A DNA stretch of 47,737 nt, taken from Sutterella sp. (GTDB lineage: Bacteria; Pseudomonadota; Gammaproteobacteria; Burkholderiales; Burkholderiaceae_F). The notes under the pieces are model-generated. The model saw only the letters and a list, made by a program, of their open reading frames with translations, searched no databases and had not been told where the DNA came from. The stretch is from contig DYCH01000045.1 in assembly GCA_019418235.1 (NCBI GenBank), positions 1 to 47,737 of the forward strand. Direction: 5' to 3'. Positions within the stretch are counted from its first letter, which is position 1; every line of letters begins with the position of its first letter. A program made the position numbers and the translations under genes. Shown here in pieces: positions 38,995-46,634 of the stretch.

Positions 38995-39819
38995 ATGTGT
39001 ACTACTTGCGGCTGCTCTGACGGCCATCAACACACGCACACCCATGTGGATGAAAACGGTAACGTCATCACCCACACGCACAGCCACCATGACCACGATC
39101 ATGATCACACCCATGACCATCATCATGAACATCACTCTCATGATGCAAGCGTGTCCCACGAACGTGCCATTGCCATTGAAGAAGATATTTTGAGCCGCAA
39201 CAACGAAGTGGCCAATGTCAATCGTGCCATTTTCCGCAAAAACCGTATGTTGGCGCTCAATTTTGTTTCAAGCCCCGGCTCCGGCAAAACGGAATTGCTC
39301 TGCGCGACGATCCGCGCGGTCAATAACGAATTCCCGATTGCCGTTATCGAAGGCGATCAACAAACGAGTAACGATGCCGATCGCATTCGTGCCACGGGTG
39401 CTAGTGCCCATCAAATCAACACCGGTAAAGGCTGCCACTTGGATGCTGATATGGTGCACCACGCCATCGGCCACATGACGCCCGTCGAAGGTTCTGCTCT
39501 TTTTATTGAGAACGTCGGCAACCTCGTTTGCCCCGCTGAATTTGATTTAGGCGAAGCTCATAAGGTTGTTATCCTGTCTGTTACCGAGGGTGAAGACAAA
39601 CCGTTTAAATACCCCGATATGTTTAGAGCTGCTGACATCATGCTCATTAACAAAGTGGATTTGTTGCCGTATCTCACTTTTGATATTGAAAAGTGTGAAG
39701 AGTATGCCCGTCGCGTTAATCCCAAAATCCAAATTCTTCGAGTCTCTGCCACAAAGGGTGATGGCATGGACAATTGGGTGAAGTGGCTTAAGGCTCAATT
39801 GATTCTCGCGGGTCTTTAG
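38995..39819 (+). CDS. hypB: Hydrogenase nickel incorporation GTPase HypB
   Basis: SIMIBI GTPase that drives nickel insertion. It starts MCTTCGC, the high-affinity nickel site, followed by a His/Asp-rich stretch (about 12-50, some 20 histidines) suited to nickel storage. The P-loop SSPGSGKTE, EGDQQTSNDADRI, the metal-binding GKGCHLDADMVH and NKVDLLPY follow. ATG 38995 is favoured over 38989 because GGAG (38982) is then 9 bases away, and because the canonical MCxxCGC start results. 274 residues. Confidence 0.96.
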   Translation: MCTTCGCSDGHQHTHTHVDENGNVITHTHSHHDHDHDHTHDHHHEHHSHDASVSHERAIAIEEDILSRNNEVANVNRAIFRKNRMLALNFVSSPGSGKTELLCATIRAVNNEFPIAVIEGDQQTSNDADRIRATGASAHQINTGKGCHLDADMVHHAIGHMTPVEGSALFIENVGNLVCPAEFDLGEAHKVVILSVTEGEDKPFKYPDMFRAADIMLINKVDLLPYLTFDIEKCEEYARRVNPKIQILRVSATKGDGMDNWVKWLKAQLILAGL

Positions 39820-39842
39820 AACACTTAAAATTGAGTGAAATC

Positions 39843-42200
39843 ATGCAAGAGAGGATTGCGAAGTTTTTCCGTATTAACGGCTTGGTTCAAGGCGTAGGGT
39901 TCCGACCGACCGTTTACCGCATCGCAATGGATTTGCATCTCAATGGTGAAGTCTTTAACGATGCCCAAGGTGTGGGCGTGGTTTTAGAGGGCGAAGCCGA
40001 TTCAGTTCTTCGCTTTCCGGAAAAAATGCGAGAGGAAAAACCGCCTCTTGCCCGAATTGATTTCATTCACACTTCTGACGTCCCTTGGCGGGGCTATACC
40101 TCATTTACCATTACGGAAAGTCAGGGCGGTCAGGTTAAAACCGCTATTACCGCCGATGCGGCAACGTGTCATGCGTGTCTCAAAGACATGTTTGACCCTG
40201 CCAATCGTCGCTATCGCTATGCGTTTACAAACTGCACGCACTGTGGGCCTCGCTTTACCATCACACGTCACTTGCCCTACGACCGTCCTCAAACATCGAT
40301 GGCCAATTTCCCGATGTGCGAGGATTGTCTCACGGAGTACCAAGATCCCTTGGATCGCCGTTTTCATGCCCAACCCAATGCTTGTCCTGAGTGTGGGCCG
40401 ACACTGACCTTTGCACGAGACAATCGCCAAGCCGTTGAGGGCGATGCCATTGATTTAACGATTGAGGCCATTCGTCGTGGTGAAATCGTGGCCGTTAAAG
40501 GTCTGGGTGGCTTTCACCTAGTATGCGATGCCAAAAATCCCAAGGCCGTTGAACGCCTCAAACAAAGAAAGCGTCGTGAAGAAAAAGCGCTTGCCGTTAT
40601 GGTGGCCAATGTAGAGAGTGCCAAACTTTTTACGGACATTTCTGAAAAAGAAAAAGAGGTTCTCACAAGCGTTGCTCGACCCATCGTGTTATTGGCAAAA
40701 AAGGCAGGGGTTGAACTCGAAGGCATTGCCCCCGGCCTCTCGGACTTAGGCGTGATGCTTCCTTATACACCGGTGCATTGGCTCTTATTTCACACCCTCG
40801 CAGGTAAACCTGACGGCGCTCAATGGACGCAAGACCTTGCCCTAAACGAAGCTTTAGTGATGACCTCTGCCAACCCTTCGGGTGAACCTTTGGTGATTGA
40901 CAATAATGAAGCCTTTGAGCGATTGGCTGGCATTGCCGACGCTTGGCTGATTCATAACCGTGACATCGTCACGCGTTGTGATGATTCTGTCGTTCGAGTG
41001 ATCAATGACACGCCCGTCTTTTTGCGTCGTTCGCGTGGCTATGCGCCGCAAGCCATCAAATTCAAAGACACGGTTACAAGCGCCTTGGCGACAGGGGCCT
41101 ACTTAAAAAATACCGTGGCCGTGAGCCGCGATCAAGACGTCTTTTTGTCTCAACACATTGGCGACCTTGATCATACGAAAACCATCGATGCGCATCGTGA
41201 AGCCGTCGCTCATTTAGAGAGTATTTTTGAAATCACGCCAAGCGTTGTCGCCTGCGACACGCACCCCGATTTTGCGAGCACTCACTTGGCCGTTGACTAT
41301 GCCAAAAACCATCACCTTTCTTGGTATCCCATTCAACATCATGCGGCCCACATTGGTGTGGTGATGGCTGAACTCGAACGTAAAATACCTACCTTAGGTC
41401 TGGCGTTAGACGGTGTCGGACTTGGTCCCCATCATGAAGCTTGGGGGTCAGAGCTTCTATTGGTTGATGCGATGGGCTACCAACGCTTAGGACACTTACG
41501 CGAACTTCCCATGCCGGGAGGCGCTGACAAAGCAGCACGAGAACCGCAACGGATGGCCGCTTCCGTCTTAACGCTTTTAGGGCTAGAAAACGAAATTTCT
41601 AAACGTTTCCCTCATTTAGCGTTTGCAGATCACTTCGCAGAACTCGTGAAAAACCCTGCGTTGAGTCCCACGACAGACGCCATGGGACGCTGGTTTGATG
41701 CGGTAAGCGCCCTTCTGGGACTATGTGATATCCAACACGATGAAGCCCGTGCGGCCATGCTTTTAGAGTCCCTTGCAACGCAAAGAAAAGGCGTTCCCCG
41801 AGCGGAACTCATGCCCATTGAAAAGGGCATCATTAACCCGCTACCCTTTATGAAGGCCATGCTTGAAAGTGACAATGATCGTGCGCAATGGGCAGCGGAC
41901 TTTCATGCAACCGTAGCTCTCGCATTAGCCACACTGGTTAAGAGTGTTTGTGATGAAATCAACTATCAAGGTGAAATCGCTTTAACGGGGGGTTGCATGG
42001 CCAATCGCCTTTTGACCACAGCGCTCGTTGACGAATTGCAACGCTTGGGATTGACGGGTTATTTCCCCAAAAAAGTCCCGGCAGGCGACGGTGGTCTTGC
42101 CTTAGGTCAGTTGTGGCTTGCAACCTTAGCCAAAGAAAACGGCGCCAACGATTTTTGTTATCGCGGTGACGCCACTCAAAGGAAATCATTATGTGTTTAG
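39843..42200 (+). CDS. hypF: Carbamoyltransferase HypF
   Basis: Makes the thiocyanate precursor of the cyanide ligands from carbamoyl phosphate and ATP and loads it on HypE. Domains in order: acylphosphatase (GLVQGVGFRPTVYR, about 10-95), two zinc fingers (CHAC...CTHCG, CEDC...CPECG, about 105-190), YrdC-like (KGLGGFHLVCDA, about 205-385) and Kae1-like (QHHAAHIGVV, LDGVGLG, LTGGCMANRLL, about 400-780). The 785 residues are normal. ATG 39843 is preferred to TTG 39831. The usual HHHAH metal segment reads HHAAH here. It overlaps hypC by 10 bases. Confidence 0.95.
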   Translation: MQERIAKFFRINGLVQGVGFRPTVYRIAMDLHLNGEVFNDAQGVGVVLEGEADSVLRFPEKMREEKPPLARIDFIHTSDVPWRGYTSFTITESQGGQVKTAITADAATCHACLKDMFDPANRRYRYAFTNCTHCGPRFTITRHLPYDRPQTSMANFPMCEDCLTEYQDPLDRRFHAQPNACPECGPTLTFARDNRQAVEGDAIDLTIEAIRRGEIVAVKGLGGFHLVCDAKNPKAVERLKQRKRREEKALAVMVANVESAKLFTDISEKEKEVLTSVARPIVLLAKKAGVELEGIAPGLSDLGVMLPYTPVHWLLFHTLAGKPDGAQWTQDLALNEALVMTSANPSGEPLVIDNNEAFERLAGIADAWLIHNRDIVTRCDDSVVRVINDTPVFLRRSRGYAPQAIKFKDTVTSALATGAYLKNTVAVSRDQDVFLSQHIGDLDHTKTIDAHREAVAHLESIFEITPSVVACDTHPDFASTHLAVDYAKNHHLSWYPIQHHAAHIGVVMAELERKIPTLGLALDGVGLGPHHEAWGSELLLVDAMGYQRLGHLRELPMPGGADKAAREPQRMAASVLTLLGLENEISKRFPHLAFADHFAELVKNPALSPTTDAMGRWFDAVSALLGLCDIQHDEARAAMLLESLATQRKGVPRAELMPIEKGIINPLPFMKAMLESDNDRAQWAADFHATVALALATLVKSVCDEINYQGEIALTGGCMANRLLTTALVDELQRLGLTGYFPKKVPAGDGGLALGQLWLATLAKENGANDFCYRGDATQRKSLCV

Positions 42201-42418
42201 CCGTTCCAGCCAAAATTTTGAAAATACAATCTGAAGACATTGCCCTTTGCGACTTTAACGGTGTTGAAAAAGAAGTCAATGTCGCTCTTATCGACAATCC
42301 GGTCATTGGCGACTGGGTCATTGTGCACGTGGGCTTTGCGCTTAACCGCATTGATGAAAAAGAAGCCCAAACAACGCTTGAGATGTTAAGCACACTTCAA
42401 ACGCCCAATGCTGCTTAA
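42191..42418 (+). CDS. hypC: Hydrogenase maturation chaperone HypC
   Basis: A 75-residue chaperone that shuttles the Fe(CN)2CO unit between HypD and the large subunit. It starts MCLAVPAKI with the essential Cys2, and contains GDWVIVHVGFALNRIDEKEA. It starts inside the hypF 3' end (10-base overlap) and is 10 bases before hypD. A second HypC-like protein, HupF, is encoded at 32049-32393. Confidence 0.95.
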   Translation: MCLAVPAKILKIQSEDIALCDFNGVEKEVNVALIDNPVIGDWVIVHVGFALNRIDEKEAQTTLEMLSTLQTPNAA

Positions 42419-42428
42419 AGGACAAGTT

Positions 42429-43547
42429 ATGCAATACGTCAGTGAATACCGCGATCAGGAAAAAGCCCAAAAGATTTGTGAGGCGATCCGAAATGAAACG
42501 AACCCTGATCGCCAATACCGTTTTATGGAATTTTGTGGCGGACACACGCACGTTTTATCGCGTTGGGGTTTGAGTCAGCTGTTACCTGACAACGTTCGCA
42601 TGATCCATGGCCCCGGTTGCCCCGTTTGTGTTTTACCCATCGGTCGTATTGAAATGGCGGTTGAGTTGGCGCTTAAACACCATGTCATTTTGTGCACCTA
42701 CGCAGACACCTTGCGGATTCCTGCCGCCAAAGGACAATCGCTATTTAATTGTCGCGCCAATGGCGGTGATGTTCGTATGGTTTATTCCCCCATGGATGCT
42801 GTCACCATTGCCAAAGACAATCCTGAAAAAGAAGTCGTCTTTTTTGCTATCGGTTTTGAAACCACGACGCCACCCACGGCAGTAGCCATTAAAACGGCAC
42901 AAAAACTGGGATTAAAGAACTTTTCGGCACTGGTAAGTCACGTCTTAACGCCGGCGGCCATGGAACATATCCTCAAAACGGCCCCCGTAAGAGAAGCGGC
43001 ACCTAAACTTCACGGCCTCGTGGGCCCGGCTCACGTCTCCACGGTCATTGGCTCCAAGCCCTATGAAACCTTTGCGTCCGATTGGTCTATGCCGGTTGTC
43101 ATTGCGGGCTTTGAACCCTTAGATATGTTGATGGCGATTCTCATGCTCATTCGTCAAAACAATGAAGGACGACACGAGGTAGAAAACGAATTTATTCGAG
43201 CCGTCACACCTGAGGGTAATCAAGTGGCGATTCGTCTCATGGATGAAGTCTTTGAACGACGTGAATCGTTTGAGTGGCGCGGTTTGGGAGCGGTTCCCTA
43301 CTCGGCTTTAAAACTCAAAGACGATTTTGCAGAATTTGATGCCGAAAAGCGTTTCCATTTAATTGAACCTCATATTGAAGATAACCGCGCTTGTGCTTGC
43401 GGAGAAATTTTGAGAGGCGAAAAAGAACCCAAGGATTGCAAACTTTTTGGCAAAGTCTGCACACCGGCTCGTCCCATGGGCGCCTGCATGGTGAGTTCCG
43501 AAGGTGCCTGCGCTGCCTATTGGCGCTACGCCCCGAAAAATCAGTAA
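42429..43547 (+). CDS. hypD: Hydrogenase iron-cyanide assembly protein HypD
   Basis: Fe-S scaffold on which the Fe(CN)2CO unit is built with HypC and HypE. Motifs are FMEFCGGHTHVLSRWG, IHGPGCPVCVLP, FFAIGFETTTPPTA and a C-terminal [4Fe-4S] set (CGEILRG, CKLFGKVC, CMVSSEGAC). 372 residues. ATG 42429 has AAAGGA 6 bases upstream; the in-frame start at 42408 would overlap hypC. Confidence 0.95.
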   Translation: MQYVSEYRDQEKAQKICEAIRNETNPDRQYRFMEFCGGHTHVLSRWGLSQLLPDNVRMIHGPGCPVCVLPIGRIEMAVELALKHHVILCTYADTLRIPAAKGQSLFNCRANGGDVRMVYSPMDAVTIAKDNPEKEVVFFAIGFETTTPPTAVAIKTAQKLGLKNFSALVSHVLTPAAMEHILKTAPVREAAPKLHGLVGPAHVSTVIGSKPYETFASDWSMPVVIAGFEPLDMLMAILMLIRQNNEGRHEVENEFIRAVTPEGNQVAIRLMDEVFERRESFEWRGLGAVPYSALKLKDDFAEFDAEKRFHLIEPHIEDNRACACGEILRGEKEPKDCKLFGKVCTPARPMGACMVSSEGACAAYWRYAPKNQ

Positions 43548-43560
43548 AGGATAGAAAATC

Positions 43561-44607
43561 ATGAGCACACAACCCAAGTATTTAAAGCCCCTTAATATCA
43601 AAACAGAAAAAGTTGAAATGACGCATGGTGCAGGGGGCTTAGCCACCGCTCAACTCATTGACGAAGTCTTTGCGAAACACTTCACCAATGATTGGCTCGA
43701 TGAAGGCCATGATGGCGCAACACTTCCCGCACTTCAATCCCCCGTGGTCGTCTCTTGTGATGCTCACGTGGTCTCTCCCCTCTTTTTCCCGGGAGGCGAC
43801 ATTGGGAAATTAGCCATTGCAGGAACCGTTAATGACGTTGCCATGTGTGGTGCCAAACCTTTGTACATTGCCGCTTGCTTTATTCTCGAAGAAGGATTCC
43901 CGTTGCAAGAGCTCGATACCATCGTATCCTCCATGGCACAAACCGCAAAAGAAGCCAACGTTGCGATTGTGACGGGTGATACAAAAGTCGTTGAAAAGGG
44001 CCATGGTGATGGCATTTACATCACAACCACCGGTATTGGGGAGAAAATCACTCCGTATGCTATTTCCGGTAAAAATGCACAACCGGGCGATGCGGTGATT
44101 ATCTCCGGCTCTATGGGTGATCATGGCACAACCATTCTTTCTAAGCGTGAAAACATGACTTTCCTCACCGATTTAGAAAGTGATACGGCGCCGCTTGCTC
44201 AGATGATTGAAAGCGTTTTAAAGGTCGTGCCTGATGTTCATGTACTTCGCGATCCGACACGAGGCGGGCTTGCAGCCACACTCAATGAAATTGCGCATCA
44301 AAGCGATGTCGGTATTTTCTTGGAAGAAGACAAAATCCCCGTAAAAAATGAAGTGGCTGCGGCTTGTGAATTCTTAGGATTAGATCCCTTGTTCGTTGCC
44401 AATGAAGGTAAGGTCATTGTGATTTGTGAGGCTGACAAAGCACAAACCGTTTTAGAGGTACTTCAAAGTCATCCCTATGGGAAAGAAGCCTCCATCATCG
44501 GCACAGTGACCAAGGAAAATGCCTCAACGGTTCAAATGCGAACGTTGATGGGTGGGTTACGATCTGTGGATTGGTTGAACGGCGAGCAATTGCCGAGAAT
44601 TTGCTAG
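43561..44607 (+). CDS. hypE: Carbamoyl dehydratase HypE
   Basis: Accepts the carbamoyl group from HypF on its C-terminal Cys and dehydrates it to thiocyanate. The C-terminus is PRIC, with the essential cysteine as last residue. TKVVEKGHGDGIYI, VIISGSMGDHGTTIL and LRDPTRGGLAATLNEIA are typical ATP-binding and core motifs of this PurM-like family. 348 residues. It is the last gene of the plus-strand hydrogenase operon; only a weak AAAAG-TTTAA-CTTTT hairpin (44617-44631) with T residues follows. Confidence 0.95.
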   Translation: MSTQPKYLKPLNIKTEKVEMTHGAGGLATAQLIDEVFAKHFTNDWLDEGHDGATLPALQSPVVVSCDAHVVSPLFFPGGDIGKLAIAGTVNDVAMCGAKPLYIAACFILEEGFPLQELDTIVSSMAQTAKEANVAIVTGDTKVVEKGHGDGIYITTTGIGEKITPYAISGKNAQPGDAVIISGSMGDHGTTILSKRENMTFLTDLESDTAPLAQMIESVLKVVPDVHVLRDPTRGGLAATLNEIAHQSDVGIFLEEDKIPVKNEVAAACEFLGLDPLFVANEGKVIVICEADKAQTVLEVLQSHPYGKEASIIGTVTKENASTVQMRTLMGGLRSVDWLNGEQLPRIC

Positions 44608-44627
44608 AAAAACAGGAAAAGTTTAAC

Positions 44628-44671
44628 TTTTTTGGAATATAATCCATAAAAAGATTGATTTTTTTGGAATA
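44628..44671 (+). repeat. Direct repeat TTTTTTGGAATA upstream of the AAA ATPase
   Basis: TTTTTTGGAATA occurs at 44628-44639 and 44660-44671, 32 bases apart. A perfect TATAAT (44638-44643) overlaps the end of the first copy. The pair lies just before the ATPase start and could be a regulatory site. Confidence 0.55.
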
Positions 44672-44681
44672 CAGTCAAAAA

Positions 44682-45857
44682 ATGTTAAAGTTTCCATACA
44701 TCACACGAGAAATTGAAGAAGCGATTCGTAAGGGTACTCGTAGCAACCGAGCGGAGTTGCTACTGGGGCCACGCCAAGTGGGAAAAACAACGCTTCTTAA
44801 TGAACTCGTTCGAAACGAAAGAAGTATCAAACTCACGGGAGAAGATGAAGATGATCTTCGAATTCTCTCGGATCCGAAGTCGTACCTGACTCTCACTCAA
44901 CAGTTTCCCAACGTCATTATTGATGAGGCCCAGTTTGTTCCGGAGATTGGTCGTGTCGTTAAACGCATGGTAGACAATAATGACTCCAATGCTCGTATTT
45001 TTGTGACTGGCTCTAGTTCATTAGACTTAGCAGGCAATGTAAAGGAATCTGCTGCCGGTCGATTCAACTCATTTAACCTTTGGCCTTTTTCACTTGAAGA
45101 ATTAGCTCAATACACTTCGTGGATAGAAGTTAAACGTCAAATTCAAGATCGAATGGTATTTGGTTGCTGTCCCGCCGTCATCAACGAGCCCGAATATGCC
45201 AAGGAATACTTAATCGACTTTGCCGATACCGTTCTCTACAAAGACCTCTTTCGTTTAGCTGAAATCCGAAAACCAACGGATCTCACAAAACTGGTGAAGT
45301 ATTTAGCGGCTAACGTGGGTTCTGAAGTTCGTTACGGTTCTGTTGCCAACGAGCTTGGGATGCAGTACAAGACCATTGAACGCTACGTTGATCTTCTTGC
45401 TGAGTGTTTCATCATTAAAGTCGTACCCTCTTGGAGTCGAAACCCCATTTCTGAACTAAAACTCAGTAAAAAAATTTACTTTTATGACATTGGAATTCGC
45501 AATGCGATCTTGAGAGACTTCACCCCGGTTGCAGCCAGAGCAGATAAGGGAGCACTTTGGGAAAACTTATTTTTTACAGAACGACTCAAACGTCATGCAT
45601 TCCGTCGGGATGGAGGTGAAATATATTTTTGGCGAACAAGACAACAACACGAGATGGACTTCATTGAGATCGTAGATGGCAAAATTGCTGCCTTTGAATG
45701 TAAGGCGGGCGCTAAAACCAATAGCGTGTCACTTAGAGCTTTCTCTAGAGCTTATCCAAATATCCCTGTATCGGTCGTTTCGCCAGAAACAATCGATGAA
45801 GAAACCGCTCCGCCCGTTGATTTAAATGGAATTGGCAATACTCAAAAAAGCCAATAG
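44682..45857 (+). CDS. AAA family ATPase with DUF4143 domain
   Basis: An ATP-binding protein of 391 residues. The N-terminal AAA_14 domain has Walker A GPRQVGKTTLL (about 29-39), Walker B NVIIDEAQFVP and TGSSSLDLAG. The C-terminal DUF4143 domain (about 185-350) contains the DIGIRNAIL segment and a nuclease-like core, ENLFFTERLKRH...DFIEIVDGKIAAFECKAG, whose D/E-x-K pattern resembles restriction-endonuclease folds. The family is widespread and often duplicated in gut bacteria; function is unknown. ATG 44682 is favoured over TTG 44655, which would run through the direct repeats. Its AT-rich upstream region differs from its neighbours. Confidence 0.82.
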   Translation: MLKFPYITREIEEAIRKGTRSNRAELLLGPRQVGKTTLLNELVRNERSIKLTGEDEDDLRILSDPKSYLTLTQQFPNVIIDEAQFVPEIGRVVKRMVDNNDSNARIFVTGSSSLDLAGNVKESAAGRFNSFNLWPFSLEELAQYTSWIEVKRQIQDRMVFGCCPAVINEPEYAKEYLIDFADTVLYKDLFRLAEIRKPTDLTKLVKYLAANVGSEVRYGSVANELGMQYKTIERYVDLLAECFIIKVVPSWSRNPISELKLSKKIYFYDIGIRNAILRDFTPVAARADKGALWENLFFTERLKRHAFRRDGGEIYFWRTRQQHEMDFIEIVDGKIAAFECKAGAKTNSVSLRAFSRAYPNIPVSVVSPETIDEETAPPVDLNGIGNTQKSQ

Positions 45858-45875
45858 TATTGCTAGAGGTAGCAA

Positions 45876-46577
45876 TCAGAATTTCACACCGTGCTCTTGA
45901 GCCCACAAAGCAGCTTGAGTGCGGCTTGTGAAAGCCATCTTCTTTAAAAGATGTTTGACATGAACTTTCACGGTTCCCAACGTGATGTTGTGGTACTGTG
46001 CAATTTCTTGGTTTTTCATACCGGCAGCTAAGCACTTCAAAATGTCGCGTTCACGATTAGTTAATCGAGAAATGTTGCGACCGACTTCAGCCGTATCGTC
46101 TCGGAATGCGCGTGTGAGCGCTGCCATCAAACGGTTACTGACCACAATCTGACCACTGGCCACACGACGAATTTGACTCTTTAATTCTGCAACCTCGATG
46201 AGCTTTGAAATATAACCTTCAGCTTGCAGATGCACAGAACTCATCAGCTCTTCACTGTCATCACGATCGGTCATCATAATGACGCGCGGCGGACGACTAA
46301 ACCCTTTCACATAGCGCGTAATCTCCGTAGCGGCATCTTTTTTCATATGCATGTCCACAATGACCACTTGCGGATTTAAGCGCTCAATATAAAAAAGACC
46401 CAAATGCTTATCACCGGTTTCGGCAATATTGCCGAACATTTCATCTTCGTGAATAAGACGAGCAAGCGACTCTCTAAAAAGCGGAGAGGCGTCAACGATG
46501 ACCACATTGATCTTGTCGGCGTCATAGACGTCGTCAAAATCATCGGTTTCTTGAGAGAGTTTTCGAAGGTCTAGCAT
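45876..46577 (-). CDS. NarL/FixJ-family response regulator
   Basis: A 233-residue regulator with an N-terminal receiver domain (about 22-140) and a C-terminal LuxR-type HTH (LTNRERDILKCLAAGMKNQEIAQ to GTVKVHVKHLLKKM, about 168-220). The phospho-acceptor Asp lies in VVIVDMHM, with the switch Thr in MMTDRDD and Lys in YISKLIE. The acidic pair usually written DDH is VDAS here, so one Mg-binding acid is missing. No histidine kinase is adjacent in the window. It converges with the ATPase gene, and a small hairpin (45859-45876) lies at the junction. Confidence 0.86.
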   Translation of the reverse strand: MLDLRKLSQETDDFDDVYDADKINVVIVDASPLFRESLARLIHEDEMFGNIAETGDKHLGLFYIERLNPQVVIVDMHMKKDAATEITRYVKGFSRPPRVIMMTDRDDSEELMSSVHLQAEGYISKLIEVAELKSQIRRVASGQIVVSNRLMAALTRAFRDDTAEVGRNISRLTNRERDILKCLAAGMKNQEIAQYHNITLGTVKVHVKHLLKKMAFTSRTQAALWAQEHGVKF

Positions 46578-46589
46578 GGGGCTTAAAAA

Positions 46590-46619
46590 TTTAAAAAGGG
46601 AGCGAACTCCGTCGCTCCC
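46590..46619 (-). terminator. Terminator of the amidohydrolase gene
   Basis: On the minus strand GGGAGCGA pairs with TCGCTCCC (46598-46605 with 46612-46619) around a 6-base loop, followed by TTTTTAAATTTTT. It lies 15 bases after the hydrolase stop. Confidence 0.85.
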
Positions 46620-46634
46620 CTTCGACGGTACTAA

